Positions 8,688-20,089 of a DNA stretch of 64,000 nt are shown piece after piece; positions within the stretch are counted from its first letter, which is position 1, and each line of letters begins with the position of its first letter. The stretch covers positions 21,597,444 to 21,661,443 of the forward strand of contig NC_068979.1 in the NCBI RefSeq assembly GCF_016808095.1, read 5' to 3'. The notes below the pieces were generated by a model that was not told the origin of the DNA, made no database searches, and was given only the letters and a program-made list of their open reading frames with translations. The stretch is from Vigna angularis (Eukaryota; Streptophyta; Magnoliopsida; Fabales; Fabaceae). The position numbers and the translations under genes are program-made.

Positions 8688-11585
8688 TGTAAGGAATCGT
8701 AAATTAAAAAAAAAAAAAAAAAAGAGAGAGAGAACGGGGAGGAAGGAACGTGCGCTGCCACAAAGGGACAGTGAACGTTGCTTCCCCCTTTGAAAACAAA
8801 ACCAATAGAAAACAAGAAAAGGAAAGAGAAGAAGAGGGGAAGAGGGAAGAGTTTGGGAAGTTAAAAAGGGAAGCTATGGGTTCTGCTGGGAGGGGAAATG
8901 ATTGCTGCCAAATTTTTGTGAGAGAGGAGAAGTTCTTGCTGCAAGTTCTGGGAAAGAGGAGAAGTGGAGAACTTTTAAAGTTTTGGAGGAGATAGACTCA
9001 AATAATTCACAAAGGAAGTCTTCAAGAGGTAAGGGGTGCTAGATTTTGCGTTTTGATTAGTTAATTTTACTGTTTTTGTAGAAATCTAAAAGCTTTAGAG
9101 TTAAAAATGGAGGTTTTCTGGAAAACCTGTGATTCTGCAGAATCTGTAGAATCGCGTTCATCCAATTTGGTTTCAAATTGGACGTTCGTCCAAATTAAGA
9201 CGAATTGAACGTTCGTCCACTAGACAAATTGAACGTTCGTCCACGTTGATTTGAACGCTCGTTTTTCTTTAGCCTGACGAGCGTTCGCTCATTGCGTTCG
9301 TCCAAATTATTCTGAACGTTCGTCCTAACAGTATATGACCTAATATAGGTTGGTTTCTGAGCGTTCGTTCATATATAGTGGATTAACGAGCGTTGGTGAT
9401 AAGGATTTGAGTAGAGAGCGTCTGTGTGCGCCTGTGAACGTTCGTTCATTCCAGGTAAGGGAAGCTTATTTAATTTAACTGGTATGATGTATGCTATGTG
9501 AACGTTCGTTATTTATTTGTAAGAAAATAAGGCATGATGTATGAATGAATGAACGCTCGTCATTTTACTGTTGTATGCTTCTATGATTGGCTATGTGACG
9601 TTCGTTATTTGATGGTATGTGTATAATGCATGATATCTGATTTATTGAACTGCATGAACGTTCGTTTTCTCGGTGAAATGAGATGTATGAATTTACATGA
9701 CATGGATTGTATAAAATGTGGAAGTTGATGTTGATATGAACGTGTGAAATCTATGAGTATGAATGACAAAAGATGAACTGGAATACAAAAGAAATTGACT
9801 AAGAAACTTTCCCTATGAATATATACGTTCGTTGCTGAACGGTCCTTGACCGTTCGGTTTTCCTGATAAAGTAGTAGAAGTGGGATTCGTTCATTTGGAA
9901 GGATCCCTTGTTGAGGACGAGCGTCCTCGTGTCTAAAGGCTATGCTTGAGCGTTCGGCCAAGCACTGTGTTTGGTATTCTTTGATAAAAGCCCTTCTATT
10001 GTATGCACATATGTAATAGTGTATTTTACCGTTCGTACTTCTTCGATATCACAGTCTATTATTTTAAGGTTATTAACGTTCGGTCTCACACCAGCGTTCG
10101 TCCTAAAGGGCGTTCGGTTCTATACTGAACGTCCGTCCTAATTGGTATTTAATCTTATACTGAACGTTCGTTCTGTTTAGTGTTCGTTCATAATAGTGCT
10201 CGGTCTCCAACTGAGCGTTCGACCTAATAGTGCTCGGTCTCCAACTGAGCGTTCGACCTAATAGTGCTCGGTCTCCAATTGAGCGTTCGTCCAAATAGTG
10301 CTCGGTATCACACTGAGCGTTCGTCCTAATAGTGCTCGGTTTTGAATTGAGCGTTCGTCCGAATAGTGCTCGGTATCATTTTGAGTGCTCGTACTATTTT
10401 CCACAAATAGCGTTCGTCCAGTGAACAGTACCAGACTTGTACATTTCTGAACTTAAACCGTTCGTTCTTTGATTCGAACGAGCGTCCTTTTTGGGTCTCG
10501 ACTCACAGCGTTCGTCCTCGGTCCTATTGGGGACAGAACGTTCGTTTTAATGGCTTCCTTATTAATGATGAAAATGATTATGGAATGATGACTAAGGAAT
10601 TATGAATAGTGAATGATGAACAGTAAATGATGAATGATAAATGATGAATAGTAAATGATGAAGAGTATATGAGATGAATGGAAATGTTGTGACTTTTGAA
10701 AGAGCGTTCCAAGGAGGAACGACTCAGAACTTGATTATTAAGAGTTATAATGTATGAATGTGGTAAGCTTATCCGGTTGTTCATCCTGATGTTCCGTGAG
10801 TACTCGTCCTCACGTAGAGGGGGTACGTCATGTGTGGGAACGGCAGGAGGTCCTAGTCCTGATGATTATTTGGACAGATAGGATTAACCTCGGGTGGCAG
10901 CTGATGAGAGTTCCAGTTACTACATCACCCGGGTGCACAAACACCGAAGCTACACAGAGTTCATACAGTCCGGACAGTCAGTCGTGTTGAGTTTTAATTT
11001 GTGAATACATTAAAGTGGGTCGTTATTTAATGAATGTGTATGTTGAAATATGCATGTATGTTGAATTATTTACCTGAAATTGTATGTTGATGCATGAGTT
11101 AAATTATGTAAGCTTACCCTTTCGTTTTCCTTGTGTTGTCCATTGTACTTGTACGTTCGTCTTGTCATTGCAATGATCATCCGTGTGGATGTGAGCAGAG
11201 GGAGATGAGCGTTTGGAAGATGCGTTGAATGAAGAGAACCTGGTTGATGTCGAAGTGAAGATCGAGCAGTGAGACGCTCTGCTATTAGTTGTTGGCATGA
11301 GTGGTCGTTCGACCTACTCACTCGTTTTCTGTTAAGTTTGACCGTTCAGTATTTGTACCGTGTAAACCGTTCGGTCAGATTTTCTTGTACGTTCGGTTTT
11401 AAATTATAAACTCTTGTGTGGACGTGCAGTTGTGCACGCTCGTCCCTTAATGTTGTACTGTACTCAAGGACGTTCGTCCTTGATCATTCGTTCGTTTTTA
11501 ATTTTTAGTGGAAAACTGTTTGAGATTATTATTAAATGTGATTTTTCTGAATTTATAGTTATGACTGTATTTTTGGGATGTCACA
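8688..11585 (+). mobile_element. Solo LTR of a chromovirus-type (Tekay/Del-like) Ty3/gypsy element
   Basis: Starts TGTAAGG, ends GATGTCACA, and is flanked by the 5-bp duplication GTTTA (8683-8687 and 11586-11590). Removing the insertion restores the edge monomer GCGTTTACATCAAT. Length 2898 bp and no coding domains, so it is a solo LTR left by recombination. The stretch 9360-10910 matches, in inverse orientation, the LTR at 42452-44451 that follows a chromovirus integrase/chromodomain ORF, which gives the family. It is packed with GTTCGTCC/GTTCGGTC motifs and has a short-repeat tract of ATGATGAATAGT type near 10565-10680. Confidence 0.9.
10180..10390 (+). repeat. 34-bp tandem repeats inside the solo LTR
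   Basis: Five to six copies of a 34-bp unit containing AGTGCTCGGTCTCCAACTGA and GCGTTCG; CGGTCT recurs at 10201, 10235 and 10269. A related tract lies in the opposite-strand LTR copy at about 42920-43110, so the repeats are an old feature of this LTR family. Confidence 0.85.
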
Positions 11586-11765
11586 GTTTACATCAATGAC
11601 CAACACCCGTCTCCCCACTCAGAATTTGATCAACTCCTTCCCATTAATTACCATTAATTTTACTGAAAATGGTCTCGTACTTTTCAAATTCTTATTATAA
11701 TGCTGCGTTCATTTTTCAATCACTACTTTTGTCATTATAAGTGAGATTAACACAAAGTAAAAATG
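11586..11765 (-). mobile_element. Left terminal inverted repeat of the Ulp1 transposon
   Basis: Reverse-complement match to 19945-20100: GACCAACACCCGTCTCCCCA, AATTACCATTAATTTTACTG, AAAATGGTCTCGTACTTTTC, TAATGCTGCGTTCATTTTTC and TTTTGTCATTATAA all occur at the right end in inverse orientation. The outer part (11586-11615) is the rest of the satellite edge monomer. The unique inverted repeat is about 150 bp. Element superfamily is not settled: Ulp1 cargo and long inverted ends favour Mutator-like elements. Confidence 0.8.
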
Positions 11766-12022
11766 ATAGAGCGAGAGAGCGAGACAACGACAGCGAAGAT
11801 GGAAGCTTCGAAGACGAACGACAGAGCGAGAGAGCGAGACACAATATGGAAGGGTTGAACGAACTTCTTTCCCACCCTAAATCGCCCAAACCCAATTCTT
11901 TAAATTTTACCCTGGAAATCCCAAAATACCCCTCACCCCGTAACCCTTTCTCTGTTTTATTTTCAAATTATTTATCCAATGCAGAGCTGACACGTGGCGT
12001 TGTTAAATATGTGTCAAAATTT

Positions 12023-12069
12023 CGTTGTCCAAATAACATTTTCCATAGGAAAATGTTATTTGGACAACG
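12023..12069. repeat. Perfect 47-bp hairpin (22-bp arms, 3-base loop)
   Basis: CGTTGTCCAAATAACATTTT(CC) is followed by ATA and its exact reverse complement. The right arm of the enclosing palindrome has no counterpart, so this is a separate small insertion or local inverted duplication. Confidence 0.9.
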
Positions 12070-12078
12070 TTTTTTTAA

Positions 12079-12703
12079 GGTTTAATCATTCACTAAGTCC
12101 CTATTTTCGCATGGAATCTCATTTTCGTCCCTTTCTTTCTGAAAATATCAATTGGGTCCCAATTTTATGAAAATTGCAACAAATCGATCCTTTCCGTTAA
12201 ATAGTGTCAAACGGCGTTAAAAAAATTGATGAGTGAATGCTGAGATGACAAACGAGCGCTCGTCCAGCAGCGAACGAGCGCTCGTCCAGCAGCGAACGAG
12301 CGCTCGTCCAGCAGCGAACGAGCGCTCGTCCAGCAGCGAACGAGCGCTCGTCCAGCAGCGAACGAGCGCTCGACCACCGAACGAACGGTCGTCCAGTGTG
12401 GAACGAACGGTTGTCCAGCAGTAAGAGGTCGACGAGCGTCCGTTCTCTGGTGGTCGACCGCTCGTTCGCTGGTGGACGAGCGCTCGTTCGCTGCTGGACG
12501 AGCGCTCGTTCGCTGGTGGACGAGCGCTCGTTCGTCATCTCAGCATTCACTCATCAATTTTTTTAACGCCGTCCAGCCAAATTAACGAAAAGGATCGATT
12601 TGTTGCAATTTTCATAAAATTGGGACCCAATTGATATTTTCAGAAAGAAAGGGACGAAATTGAGATTCCATGCGAAAATAGGGACTTAGTGAATGATTAA
12701 ACC
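12079..12703. mobile_element. Foldback Mutator-like nonautonomous element (9-bp TSD)
   Basis: Both ends read GGTTTAATCATTCACTAAGT inward, and the two arms (about 280 bp each) are almost identical, through TCTGAAAATATCAATTGGGT and TTGATGAGTGAATGCTGAGA. The flanks carry the 9-bp duplication TTTTTTTAA (12070-12078 and 12704-12712), the size typical of Mutator-like transposons. The centre (12248-12535) consists of 22-bp repeats built on AACGAGCGCTCGTCC. No transposase is encoded. The duplication is low-complexity, which weakens it slightly. Confidence 0.8.
12248..12535. repeat. 22-bp AACGAGCGCTCG repeats in the foldback core
   Basis: Five or six head-to-tail copies of a 22-bp unit (AACGAGCGCTCGTCCAGCAG plus CG) from about 12253, then diverged and inverted copies to 12535. 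The core GAACGAGCGCTCGTTC is itself a palindrome. The motif overlaps in sequence with the GTTCGTCC motif of nearby LTRs. Confidence 0.9.
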
Positions 12704-13449
12704 TTTTTTTAACACTGTTTTGACAACGCCACGTGTCAGCGCTTCATTGGCTCAGTGATTTGAAATGAAAACAGAGAAAGGGTTACGGGGCGAGGGGTAG
12801 TTTGGGATTTCCAGGTTAAAATTTTAAGAATTGGGTTTGGCGGTTTAGGGTGGGAAAGACGTTCGTTCTCTCGTTCTCTCGCTCTCACGCTCTCTCGCTC
12901 TCTCGCTCTCACGGTCTCTCGCTCTCTCGCTCTCTCGCTCTGTCGGTCGTTCAATCTTTACTGTAGTACGGACGTTTATTGGTGTAAGTAAAAATGGGCG
13001 AGCCCTGGCATTGTGTTTTACATTGTGTTTTTGGCGTTTCGTTAAGTTGAATGATATAACTGAGTGTGGAATGTTATCTTGTTAGGGTCGTTTCAATGGA
13101 AGGGAAAAAAGCAAGTGTAAGAAAAATTTTAATGTTGTGTTTATATATTATTTAATTATGGTATTAATTTTTGTTAGTAATAAATATTTATCATTTTTTT
13201 TGTAGTGGCGACTTCTTATCGCGATGGATTCATCGTTGATTATTGAAATGAATCGTTTACTCCGACAGTGTCATGTGGATCGGATTAGGATGACACCATT
13301 TATGTGGTGTTTGAATATTCAAAGGTCTGTGGAGGTGAATTTAAAATTATTGAAGGTTATGGTTTGCAGGTGGGTTGGAAATGATAACAGTTTTAGAGTT
13401 AGTCAAAAGTTGGTGCCCTTTAGAGTTGTTGATGTGTTCATGAGCTTAG

Positions 13450-16400
13450 TGTCAACACCCAATTTCGTCCGGATTGGCTAATAGATTTATTTTATTTTTA
13501 TCAGGAGTGTAAAATAAAAAATGTAAAAATAAATAAAATAAATAAAAAATAAAAAAAATAAATAAATAAAATGTAAGGGCGTTCGTCCTCTGACGTTCGG
13601 CTCCTTCCCCTACAAGAGCGTTCGTCCTCTGACTTTCGGCTCCGTCCTCTCCCTTTCGGACCGTTCGTCCTCTGCCTTTCGGACCGTTCGCTTCTCTGCT
13701 CCGAATATTTTGACAATCGGTTCCTTCCCTCTGCATGCAAACGTTCGTTCTTTATTGAATAATATCACAGACGTTCGTCTCGGTCTTTCAGGACGTTCGT
13801 CCTCGGCCTTTACCGTTCGGTCATCCTCAACCGTTCACTATTCGACCGTTCGGCCCTTCAGTCGTTTTGGACGTTCGTCCTCAGCCTCAACCGTTCGGTT
13901 ATCCACAACCTTTCCAACTGTTAGGCTGCTCGTCCTAAAGCGTTCGGCCATTTGGTGTCATGGACGTTCGGCAATTGTCAGCCTCCGGCGTTCGTTCGTT
14001 CAGCCATGTAGTGTTACCGTTCGTCCTTTAATTTTGTCAAACCAATACTTTCTCTCAGGTAGGGAGCGTTCGATCTTGATGTACTAGTTATGACTAGCGT
14101 TCGGTTTTGAGCGTTCGTCCTAGTATCTCATGATCTCTGGTCGTTCAGCAAATAACGTTCGTTACTGTTTTTATTGATCAAATAACGTTCGGTTTTGACG
14201 TGTTGAACGTTCGTACCTGATGTTGTAAAACTCATTTGAACGCTCGGTCTCCTGTCTCTCTTCAGCGTTCGTACGATGCTTATTTTCGTCCAGCGTTCGG
14301 TCATTTTCTTTTGTTAGTTGAACGTTCGGTTTTTATGGTTTATTCTCAATTTAACGTTCGGTCTCTGTGTCCATAGTGAACGGTCGTTCTATATGATGTT
14401 TGTATTCGTCATCGGCCGTTTGTTGTTTTGAGACGTTCGTCCAAGCAGTGGGGCGTTCGTCTTTTATTTAGTTGCACTTTATTTGTTTTAATAAAAATAT
14501 AATAATAAAAATAATGAAAAATAAAAATAAAAAAAATAATAAAAAATAAATAAAGATAAATGTTCATATGGTATGTGCCAAAACAAAGATCCGGAATCAG
14601 GAATGTGTCTCTGAATTCCTGGAAAGTTGTCTAAAAAAAAAAAAGCAAAAAAAAGACAAAACAAGAATCCCAGATTAAGGAGTATGTCTGACAGGATCTA
14701 TCTGGGCTCGTGGGAAGCACTGCAGCAAGCTTGGAGTTCCTTTTCCTTTAAATATGTTTGATCACAGATAGGGGGATCAATTTTCTAAAAAAAAAAAAGA
14801 GACCTTACAGAAGAGACAGAGAAAGGAAATCCAATCCAAGAAAATAAAAAAAAGAGAAGAGTTTTGTTTGAAGCTGCAAAGGTAAGTTTTTCTATCTAAG
14901 CTGTTGGCCTTGTCTGATGTGAACATATGCCCTCTGTTACGTGTTTAGATATGAATGAATGATGTTGGATATGAATGAACGATGCTCTCTGGATATGTAT
15001 GAAGGATGTTTGATCACTACATAATTGTTTTCCTCATTTGTAACTTCACCTGTTAATTAAAACTACACAAGGTAACAATAGAATATAGACGTTCTCCCTC
15101 AACATAAAATTTGAGTGTTCAGTCATTTATACCCAGAAAACACGTGAATAAAAGCAAGCAGCATCAGACAAGCAGAACCCATCATTTTCCTATTGTCCAT
15201 TCACTCTCACTCTCTTCCCTATTCACTCAACAAAATCACACCCTCCAAAACCAATTCTTCCATTTTCATCACCCGACAACATCCTTTCATCACCTGCACT
15301 TTTAACGGAACCATTCATTACTCATTATTTTCTCTTCACACTTCACCTTCTCCATTTCTCTCACCATCTTCAATAGAAGGAAATCATTTCCTCAGCCTCA
15401 TTCGTTCTATACCGAAGCCATCTCCGATCGTCAACAAAATGAAATCCCCAAGCAAGAAACATTATATTCCCAATCTCGATGATGATCAACGGTGCCGGTA
15501 AGGAACCACATCTCGCGGAAGTGGATCTGTAAGAAGATAAAGCCCAACTCGAAAGAGAAAAATCGTTGTTAGCATTCCAGCCCGTTGGTTGTGGAGTCCG
15601 AGCGGTTGCCGGCATCAGCCGCGCGTACCGACGGCAAGTCTGGGCCGTGCAAGAAGAAGACAAAAAGGGGAGCCCGTTACGATTGAGGCCGTGACCCGTG
15701 GCGGCCTGCTTGGCGGCTTCGATGGAGGCGGCGATCCGTGCGTGTAAGCTGGCGGAGGTGAATCCCTCCCTGGATTGCCGGCGTCGGAGAGAGGAGATGA
15801 ATTTGGGAGGAAAGGGGAAACGGCCCCTGGCTGCTGGCTGCCGAGAATGGGAAGAAAGAAGATCTCTGTCTTGACAAAGTTTACCCTACAAAAAGAGGCT
15901 TGGCTCCTGCCCGGTCCATGTTTTTGGAAGAAAGAGTATATGGTTTAACCCATCTTGCGAAAAAGAGAAGGAAATTTGGGCTTGGTCCAAATCTGAAATT
16001 TTAAAAAAAAGAAATAAATAAAATACGTGACCCGTTTTTTTTGAAACTCTGGAAAAAGAGTTTGGACTTTGGTCCATTTGTTTTATGGAGATTCCAAAAA
16101 TGGTATAGCTTAGTTTTTTTTATATACCACGTTGCTGCAAATATTGTTTTAATAAAATAAAAAATTTGAAAACATAAAATCACACAAAAATAAGTTTTAG
16201 GCTTTTATTATTCCCATAATTAAAAATTACAAAAAACAATATTTATTAGACTAGTTTGTTTCATATAAAAATTACAAAATAAGAAAAAATAAATACAATA
16301 TTAAAATTACCAATAAAATAATATTAAAAAAAAACCTTTTCACATTCTTTTCTCAAAAACAAATAAAAATAAAATAATAATAATAAATATATATAAAGCT

Positions 16401-17192
16401 TTAAAAAACATGTAATAATATAAATATCGGTATGAGTACTCGTGCGATCGTACGCATCAGCCTAGTACTCATTACGCAAAACAATAAAAAACAAAGAAAA
16501 AGCCGTATGAGTGCTCGTGCGATCGTACGCATCAGCCTAGTGCTCATTACGCAAAACAATAAAAAACATTACATTAAAAAATACTAAAAAATATAAAATC
16601 TTTAAAAATCAAAAAAAACAATCAACACTTTCAAACAACAAACAATCTTCCTAGCCAGAACTACGTGATCCTTGATTCTCCATCAAAAGTGGAGATACGT
16701 AGGAGCAAGGCTAGTCCTTGTCAGGTTCATTTCCCTAAAAATCCAAAATCATTTTCCAATCAAATTTTCTAAACAATTTCCAAACAAATTTCTCAAACAA
16801 TTTCAGAAACGAACTACGGAACCCTGATTTCTCATTCTGAATGAGAATACGTAGGAGCAAGGTCAATCCTTGTCGGGCCTAAAAAACCTAAAAAATATTG
16901 TTTGTTCTTTCGAGTTTTATTTCAAGGGAAAGTTAAACATTTTGAAAACCACATCCATATTCGCATATTTAATTAAAGGTATTGCCTTAAGGCAGGCGTT
17001 GTAGGGTGCTAATACCTTCCCTACACGTAACCGACTCCCGAACCAAGAATCTGGTTCTAATAGACCATGCCTTATCGTTTTATGGTTTTTCCGTAGTTTT
17101 CCAGAATAAACTATGGTGGCGACTCCAATCTCTTTTTCAAAATTCGTTTTTATTTTTCGGATCGTCGTCCCGTCGCGATCCCGGTTGCGACA
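13450..17192 (+). mobile_element. Ogre/Tat-type solo LTR inserted in the Ulp1 gene
   Basis: Starts TGTCAACACCCAATTTCGTC, ends CCGGTTGCGACA, and is flanked by CTTAG (13445-13449 and 17193-17197). Removing it restores the DUF1985 reading frame exactly. Both ends match the LTR at 46252-51382, which is followed by an Ogre-type primer-binding site, so the family is clear. Length 3743 bp, no internal region. Contents: GTTCGTCC-motif block (13575-14460), AT-rich tract (14470-14560), CT-rich leader-like stretch (15180-15420), GC-rich stretch (15600-15870), 67-bp tandem repeats (16430-16560), and the conserved 3' end with CCTTCCCTACACGTAACCGA. Confidence 0.92.
16430..16560 (+). repeat. Two ~67-bp tandem repeats near the LTR 3' end
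   Basis: Each unit carries TGCGATCGTACGCATCAGCC followed by ATTACGCAAAACAATAAAAA. The same unit occurs five times in the LTR at 46252-51382. Copy-number change at this site partly explains LTR length differences. Confidence 0.9.
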
Positions 17193-19774
17193 CTTAGGTT
17201 TAGAAATAGGTGGTTTAGAGATTCCCTTTGATGAAGTAGTTGGTGGATTGGTTGGTGAAATGTTCAAATCAAAAACCATCAGTTTGAAGGACTTGACGGA
17301 CATGTTTAATGTCATTGTTGATGATAAAAACATTGATGTTGATGTAGTGTGTAGGTTATATATATTAGTTTGTTTGGTTGTTTTCTATTTCCCTAGGAAA
17401 TCAAGGCATGTTTGTAACATGCCTTTTGGAGTGTTAGACGAGTTAGACCGTTTGTGTCTATATGATTGGTGCACCGGTGTACATAAACATATTGTAGAGA
17501 ATTTAAATAAATGTAAGAAGAAAATTATGGGAGCAGGTATCCCCCAGTCAGTCACTCTCAGTGGCAATGTGGCAGTGTTTCAGGTAATATGATATGTAGT
17601 TCACTATTTTGATGTAGTGCAAAACATTGTGAATTATGTTTGATGAAATAATTTTATCATATTTTAGGCTTGGGCGGTTGAGAGACTTTCTTTGCATGGT
17701 CATCCTTCGCACCGGTTTTTCCCGCGCATAATGAGGTGGTTCCTGTTTAAATCAAGGACGGAAAAAATTGAACATATTTTTATGACCGGAGATGTAAGTG
17801 TTTTGTTTTTCGTAATTTTGTATGTTAAAATGGATTGTGTATTTTGTCTGAATTTGTTGTGTGCTATTGGTGCAGTTAAATATGGAGTGGTATGTACGAA
17901 ATGAAGATCGTCATAGGCCGGAAATCCATGCAGCTTTCAACATGGATGACGGAGGAATGAGTGAAGGATCCTTGGGTGAAGGATCCAAGGTTGACAAAGA
18001 TGATGATGATGACGAAAGTTCTGATGACGGGGCATGGGAAGCAGGTGCGGAGGAGAGATTGAGGAAAAACAACGAAGATATCAGAGCATTGAATGCCAAG
18101 ATTGGAGTTCTGACTAGGGAGTTATTTGAAATTTATCAAACTCCAATCTTTCATGAAGCAGATGCATGTGGCACTGATGAAGAGGTTGGGGGTGGAGTTG
18201 ATGAAGGACATGGAGTTGGAGGTGAGGAGAATGCTGACGTTGGGGGAGAAGAAGAAGGTGATGGAAATGAAGTTGATGACCCCCTAGGTGCAGATGCTGA
18301 AGTAAGAGGGGATGATAATACTGTTGGTAACATCAATTTTATTGAAATAGATGATGATGCTGATGAAGAAGAACGGGAGGTCGTGCCATTGGCTATACCC
18401 CCATTGCGGAGTTTTGTTGGTGATCCAAGCACTAGTGTTGATGTAAACCAATTGTATACAGCAGTCAGCATCAGAGAGATGAACGTACACAGGTATATGG
18501 TATGAATTGTAGTTGTGGTTGAGGAATATGTATTGTTTGTGATTGACTAATATTTGTATGTTTAGGGTTGTAAGCGAAATAATTGGGCAAAGCTTGAGCA
18601 CGACTTCAATTTACACTTTGGCCCCAATGAAATACGTTGATAACATGGTTAGTATTGTCACATTTGGTTGTGTTTCATGTTTTAGTTTATGTTATTAATG
18701 TGAAATTTTTTTATTGTGTAGGTGGTGTTATTTGCTTCTACGATCTTTATGTACTTTGAGAAAAGGTTGTGCGGTGTTGTTAAGAGGATTCATTTTAGTC
18801 CGTTATACTCGGTAAATGAAATTTGATATTGTATCATATTTCTGATTGACGAAAGTATTTTTGATTGATTTTTTATTGATGATTTTGAAATTGTCCACAA
18901 CACCATATTCTTACATATTATAGGAAGCGTCCACAGAATCGCCATGTATTCACGCTTCATAACTATAACAGTTATTTGTGTTCCGATCATTTTGGACTTA
19001 AAGAGTTAGCCACAGCGGACTTTGTGAGTAACCTTGAATTTGCAAATTTTGTCGACTTTTGGTTGTAAATGTGTTACTGAAATTGTTTATATTTTTTGTA
19101 GTTGTTTCTGCCATTTGTCCACGATGATCATTGGTGGTGTTATTCAGTGAAATTGAGGTCAATGGAGATTTTTGTGATTGATTCATTGGGGAAGGGGATT
19201 AGAGACCGCAAAAGGATAGACACAGCCGTTGTAAGATTCAACATCTTTCATTGTTGATTACCGTGTGATTATGACATAACCCTGTATTGTTTAAGTATTT
19301 ATTGTATTTGTTAACTGGTAGGCTGAAAATATGGCACGACTTTTTTGCATCCTGATGAATACACCGGAAGGTAGTATTGGTCCTTTGACAGTTAAACAAG
19401 CAAATATCCCATCCCAACCAAACTTGTAAGTTTCTTCAACTGTACTGCCGGATTATATTGTGATGTATATGGGCAAAAGTAATCTGATGTTGTGGGTATA
19501 TTATTTCAGACATGATTGTGGAGTAATAATGTTGAAAGCAATGGAAATCTGGGATGGAGATGAAAAATACAACGGGAAAAGCATGCCTGAATATACAACT
19601 GTAAGTTGGAACTGTGTGTTTGATAATATTCTTGTATGTCGTGGTTTCTAATGTGGAAAATGTTGGTTTCAGGAGGAGCTGCTTGGGATTAGAAAGAAAT
19701 ATGTGTGTGAGTAGATCCTGGACAACAACAACATTAGAAGAATGGAAGCCCTACAGCTATACGGCATTGTCTAG

Positions 19775-20089
19775 GATTGCTAAGAAATTATGTAATTTTG
19801 ACATGTATAAGATGTTCAAATATGTACCTAATGTTATTTGACAATTTTGACATGTATAAGATGTTCAAATATGTACCTAATGTTATTTGACAATGTACAA
19901 TATGTGTTTGTAATAAGATTAGTGGTTGGATTTCGAAATGAATAGTTTTTACTTTGTGTTTGTGTTTGTTATAATGACAAAATTAGTGATTGAAAAATGA
20001 ACGCAGCATTATAATAAAGATTTGAAAAGTACGAGACCATTTTCACTAAAATTAATGGTAATTAATGGGAAGGATTTGATCAAGTTCTG
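19775..20089 (+). mobile_element. 3' UTR and right terminal inverted repeat of the Ulp1 transposon
   Basis: Follows the Ulp1 stop. Two tandem copies of an ~47-bp unit (ATGTATAAGATGTTCAAATA) come first. From about 19945 it is the inverse of 11616-11765, forming the terminal inverted repeat. It leads without a break into the diverged first monomer of the satellite array. A second copy lies at 6714-7016. Confidence 0.8.

Larger units (their letters stand above)
11752..12965. repeat. 1.2-kb imperfect palindrome next to the left transposon end
   Basis: The left arm (about 11752-12022) pairs with the right arm (about 12713-12960): GAGCGAGAGAGCGAG blocks, TTCTTTCCCACCCTAAA, CTGGAAATCCCAAA, CCCGTAACCCTTTCTCTGTT and GCTGACACGTGGCGTTGT appear on one side and inverted on the other. 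The centre is filled by a later foldback element. The arms differ by many substitutions, so this palindrome is older than the inner one. Both arms show short ORFs that are by-products of the inverted repeat. Confidence 0.85.
13096..19774 (+). pseudogene. DUF1985/Ulp1-like C48 cysteine protease gene of a DNA transposon
   Basis: Twelve exons join in one frame: 13096-13116, 13206-13449 (continuing at 17198-17583 after an LTR insertion), 17668-17793, 17876-18492, 18566-18647, 18722-18811, 18928-19023, 19102-19230, 19322-19425, 19510-19600, 19673-19774. GT/AG borders are good except the 18928 acceptor, chosen for frame. The N-terminal third (YILVCLVVFYFPRKSRHVCN, LDRLCLYDWCTGVHKHIVEN) resembles DUF1985; then an Asp/Glu-rich linker (17940-18400); then the Ulp1 domain (RPQNRHVFTLHNYNSYLCSD). 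Catalytic residues are visible: His in DDHWWCYSV, Asp in VIDSLGKG, Gln and Cys in QPNLHDCGVIM. Such SUMO-protease-like genes are known as cargo of plant Mutator-like elements. Breaks: a 3.7-kb solo LTR in exon 2 and TAG at 19712-19714 in the last exon, about 20 codons before the expected end (about 695 aa). Confidence 0.8.

Noticed and set aside
13710..14087. ORFs through the GTTCGTCC blocks (also 46513-47118 and 63173-63827)
   Set aside because: Arg/Ser/Val-rich translations reflect the repeated motif, appear in several frames and have no conserved domain.
17911..18471. Minus-strand ORFs rich in Ser and Pro opposite the Ulp1 gene
   Set aside because: They are the antisense of the acidic linker (GAT/GAA codons) of the plus-strand gene.
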